Below, piece after piece: positions 5,903 to 8,742 of a DNA stretch of 8,742 nucleotides. Position 1 is the stretch's first letter. Each line of letters starts with the position of its first letter. The notes under the pieces are model-generated. The model had not been told where the DNA came from and ran no database searches. It saw only the letters and a list, made by a program, of their open reading frames with translations. A program made the position numbers and the translations under genes. The stretch is taken from contig DPSB01000574.1 in assembly GCA_003537495.1 (NCBI GenBank), forward strand, positions 1 through 8,742. Direction: 5' to 3'. Source of the DNA: Cytophagales bacterium. Lineage in GTDB: Bacteria; Bacteroidota; Bacteroidia; Cytophagales; Cyclobacteriaceae.

Positions 5903-8698
5903 GTGAAGCAGGTTTTAACATACATAGCTGCCCTTTGTCTTTCTGCAAGTCTGTTTGCCCAAACCGAATCGGGCTCTTACAGCTTTCAGGATAGCGTGCG
6001 GCTGGTGCTGGAAAACACCAAAGCCACCGATGCCATAACTATTGGGGCTGCGTTTAACACCGCGTGGGGATCGTTGGGTCCAGACCAGCAACAGGTAATA
6101 AAGGCACAGGCAAAACTCATGAAGAAAAAAGGGTTTAAGCTGCGGCCGCACCTGGTAAATTATTACGGTGCCATTGCTGCAGCCGTTACCATCGAAAATG
6201 CAGACCCTTCCAAACTAAGCGGATTTTTTTCGGTGGCCGATAAAGTGCTTGCAGAAAATAACCCTGTGCAGGCCAATTTATACTTTCAGCTTTCGCGCGA
6301 CTTCTTTGAACAACATGCTTTGAATTACGAAAAAGCGTTTAAGCTGATGGTAAAAGATGGTAATTATAATTTTCAATATTTAGAACCGCCACCACCCGAT
6401 ACCACTCAAACCTATAATTACGATACCCCGGTTGATACTACCGCGTACAACAGGCCGGCATGGCAGCAGGAAATTTTCCAACCCGAAATACTCGGGCCGG
6501 TTATCACATTCGATCAGGTATCGCTCAACTTTATTACCGCTTACGATTCAGCCAGTCTTAACAATACAAAAGGCACATTCTCTTTGCGCGATAAACTTTT
6601 TGTTGGCGAAGGTGGCAGATTTGATTGGTCGGCTGCGGGGCTTTCGCCCGATTCCGTTTATTACGACCTCAACAAATATAATTTCAAAACCAATCAACCT
6701 TATCTTAAAGCAGAACAAGGTCGGCTAACCTACATTGGTAAAATTCCGGGTAACGTGCCCGGTGTTTTTGAGTTTCGAAGCATCAATCATAAAACACCTC
6801 AAGCGGCTTCTTATCCACGCTTCAAATCGTATGAAGCCAACATTAACCTTGCGGGATTGGATAGCCTGAATATGAAATATACGGGTGGTTTTGGATTGCA
6901 AGGCGCATCCGCCAACTCTAACACGGTAAACAACGACCTCGCCACCATCGAAATTTTTGGTGAAGCAACCAAACGCTTTAAAGCAGTGGCTGCTTCGTTT
7001 GGCTTTAAAGATTCGGTAATCGTTTCTCCGCAAGCGCGAGTAATCATCTTTCATCAAAACGATTCTATTATTCACCCGGCTATGGAGCTGCGCTATGAGT
7101 TCACGAAGCAGCGCATTATTCTTAACAAGGAAAAAAGTTCGCAACGTAAAGCGCCCTTCTCTTCCTCTTTCTTTCAGGTTGAGTTTACAGCCGATCGCCT
7201 GGTTTGGAATCTGAAATCGGATAGCATCAGAATGTGGGTGCAAGGCAGTGGAAAAGTTGCCCCCATGATAATTGAATCAAATGATTTTTATGATCCGGAA
7301 GGCTATCGCGAGTTGCGCGGCCAGGGTTTTAATTTTCATCCGCTCGCATTGGTTGTTAACAAAGCAAACGAATTGGGCACAAACGATTATTATGTGTTCG
7401 ATCTGGTGCAAGAAGGTCGCTCGCTTGCTGTGGCGCGCATGGCTGCCGACTTTTTGTTTCAGCGGGGTATGATTGATTACGATGCGCGCACAGGCAGAAT
7501 TCATGTAAAGGATAAAGCAATAAACTTTATTCAATCCGTAAAGGGTTTTTCGGATTACGATAATCTTAAAATCCACTCGCTTACCGATACTGTTTCCAAT
7601 GCCTACATCTCATTTAAAGATGGCCGCATGAATGTGTATGGCGTAGAAGAGTTTAATGTGAGCGATTCGCTTAACGTGGTAATTAAACCCGATAGCAGCA
7701 GAATAACTTTTCTACAAAACCGCGACATCAAGTTTAACGGAACCATCAATGCCGGTAACTTCGAAATCTCCGGTCGCGATTTTACACTGAAGTACGATAG
7801 CTTCTTCATCAACATGAACCACATCGATTCTATTCGGTTTTATGTTACAGAAAAGAATGGCACCCGCAGAAGAGTAAACAATTCGATGGTGGGTGCCGAC
7901 TCCACTGCGCAGGCAGCCAGCGGTATGCAAGCATCCAGCAACAAAACATCCGGAACACTCTTTATCAATCGCCCCGATAATAAATCCGGAAAGGAAAAAA
8001 TCCCAAACTATCCACGCCTCGATGCAACTGCTGGGGGTGTTATTTACTTTGACAGAAGTGAAGTATTAAATGGCGCGTATGATCGATCGGTCTTTTTTGT
8101 AGTGCCACCGTTTAAGCTCGATAGTTTAAATGATGCCGACCCCGGCTCCATCAATTTTGAAGGCACGTTTATTTCGAGTGGTATGCTGCCGGCATTCAAA
8201 GAGAAGTTACACACCATGCCCGATAAATCGCTTGGGTTTACACACACGGTTCCGGCCTCGGGTTATCAACTGTTTCAAGGCGATGGAAAACTTTATGGCG
8301 GCTTATCGCTTGATAATGCGGGTATTCGTGCGGCCGGTAAAATTGATTACCTGGCGGCTACTGTGGAGTCGCGCGATTTTATTTTTTATCCGGACTCAGT
8401 TGTGGGCCGTGGTAGCGTGGGCGAGATCAGAGAAAAACTTTATGGCTCGGTTTACTTTCCACAAGTGAAGTTAAATGATTACCGGTTGAAGTGGCTACCC
8501 AAGCAGGATAAGATGAATATCAAAAACATGAAGGAACCGTTTAGCTTGTATCAGAATACAGCTACGCTGGATGGAAACCTGATTGTTTCCAAAAATGGTG
8601 TAGGTGGTGATGGCCGATTGAGTACACGCGGTTCAGAATTACGTTCGAAAGAAATGTCTTTCTCAGCAAAAGAATTTAATGCCCGCCATGCCGCGTAA
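5903..8698 (+). CDS. Large exported beta-rich protein, unrecognised; C-terminus possibly cut by a frameshift
   Basis: From a GTG at 5903 the protein has 931 residues and begins with a clean signal peptide (MKQVLTYIAA..., cleavage after Leu-Phe-Ala, residue 19). An alternative TTG at 5885 adds six residues including Asp-Pro, which suits a signal peptide less well; GAAGG lies about 11 bases before the GTG. Residues 20-150 look helical, 160-185 are Pro/Asp/Thr/Tyr-rich and linker-like, and from about 195 onward the sequence is mostly alternating strand with many Asp-Ser and aromatic residues and frequent SFxLRD, FDWS and YDSFFIN-type segments. No enzyme motif or named domain is apparent. The repeated filaments with G-x-G turns vaguely recall large lipid-transport or outer-membrane biogenesis proteins, but that is only an impression. 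I remember Cytophagales homologues of about 1500 residues, so this product may be incomplete. It is the first gene after the stem-loop. Confidence 0.8.
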   Translation: MKQVLTYIAALCLSASLFAQTESGSYSFQDSVRLVLENTKATDAITIGAAFNTAWGSLGPDQQQVIKAQAKLMKKKGFKLRPHLVNYYGAIAAAVTIENADPSKLSGFFSVADKVLAENNPVQANLYFQLSRDFFEQHALNYEKAFKLMVKDGNYNFQYLEPPPPDTTQTYNYDTPVDTTAYNRPAWQQEIFQPEILGPVITFDQVSLNFITAYDSASLNNTKGTFSLRDKLFVGEGGRFDWSAAGLSPDSVYYDLNKYNFKTNQPYLKAEQGRLTYIGKIPGNVPGVFEFRSINHKTPQAASYPRFKSYEANINLAGLDSLNMKYTGGFGLQGASANSNTVNNDLATIEIFGEATKRFKAVAASFGFKDSVIVSPQARVIIFHQNDSIIHPAMELRYEFTKQRIILNKEKSSQRKAPFSSSFFQVEFTADRLVWNLKSDSIRMWVQGSGKVAPMIIESNDFYDPEGYRELRGQGFNFHPLALVVNKANELGTNDYYVFDLVQEGRSLAVARMAADFLFQRGMIDYDARTGRIHVKDKAINFIQSVKGFSDYDNLKIHSLTDTVSNAYISFKDGRMNVYGVEEFNVSDSLNVVIKPDSSRITFLQNRDIKFNGTINAGNFEISGRDFTLKYDSFFINMNHIDSIRFYVTEKNGTRRRVNNSMVGADSTAQAASGMQASSNKTSGTLFINRPDNKSGKEKIPNYPRLDATAGGVIYFDRSEVLNGAYDRSVFFVVPPFKLDSLNDADPGSINFEGTFISSGMLPAFKEKLHTMPDKSLGFTHTVPASGYQLFQGDGKLYGGLSLDNAGIRAAGKIDYLAATVESRDFIFYPDSVVGRGSVGEIREKLYGSVYFPQVKLNDYRLKWLPKQDKMNIKNMKEPFSLYQNTATLDGNLIVSKNGVGGDGRLSTRGSELRSKEMSFSAKEFNARHAA

Positions 8699-8742
8699 CA
8701 ACCGGTTTGCAATCATCGTAAAAACGAGCATGTCGCCTCTTT
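8699..8742 (+). other. Open +1 frame after the stop, possible continuation of the large gene
   Basis: After the TAA at 8696-8698 the +1 frame is open to the window end. From the CGG at 8703 it reads Arg-Phe-Ala-Ile-Ile-Val-Lys-Thr-Ser. Joined after Ala-Arg-His-Ala of the upstream frame, this would continue the strand pattern smoothly; the join corresponds to about ten extra bases near 8693-8702. The same frame also has ATGs at 8679 and 8688, so a new overlapping gene is the alternative. Too little sequence is visible to decide. Confidence 0.3.

Noticed and set aside
6725..7243. 172-codon minus-strand frame inside the large gene
   Set aside because: Antisense to a long coding frame with a consistent protein pattern; it is explained as a shadow.

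Overview
The window looks like chromosomal DNA of a Bacteroidota bacterium, most likely from the order Cytophagales. The evidence is moderate GC, A-rich leaders without clear Shine-Dalgarno sites before most genes, a divergent promoter pair that fits the Bacteroidota TTTG / TAnnTTTG consensus, and proteins typical of the phylum: a secreted M1 peptidase with a GMEYPM motif, a DUF6702-type protein, a short HupE/UreJ protein and a very large beta-rich secreted protein. There is no transposase, integrase, CRISPR array, tRNA or rRNA.

Left part (1-3476, all minus strand). Transcription runs leftward from about 3475. It passes through a six-helix HupE/UreJ membrane protein and a secreted M1 zinc aminopeptidase. 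It may continue into an unrecognised 54-residue protein that starts 17 bases after the peptidase stop, and then into a low-GC lipoprotein cut by the window edge. The last two genes resemble nothing I can name, and the lipoprotein's base composition differs from the rest of the window.

Middle (3453-3549) is a short divergent promoter region. To its right, on the plus strand, lies a DUF6702-like exported protein whose predicted mature end begins His-Pro-Ile-His. It is followed by two housekeeping genes: tpiA (triosephosphate isomerase, glycolysis) and prmA (methylation of ribosomal protein L11). The HupE, M1 and DUF6702 genes may form a functional neighbourhood at the cell envelope, perhaps metal-related, but this is inference.

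Right part (5783-8742). After prmA there is a compact four-arm stem-loop. Then comes a gene for a secreted protein of at least 931 residues with no domain I can name. Its reading frame stops 44 bases before the window end, in a place that looks like the middle of a repeating beta-rich region. A different frame stays open to the edge and could continue the protein, so a frameshift or sequence error is a real possibility.

Both larger intergenic spaces on the plus strand (tpiA-prmA and prmA-large gene) consist almost entirely of inverted-repeat elements of two different sequence types, resembling interspersed intergenic repeats of this phylum. No stretch over 300 bases lacks a gene. I do not see a clearly new biological system. 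The best leads are the repeat elements, the frame break, the candidate metal-binding N-terminus and the small unexplained protein.
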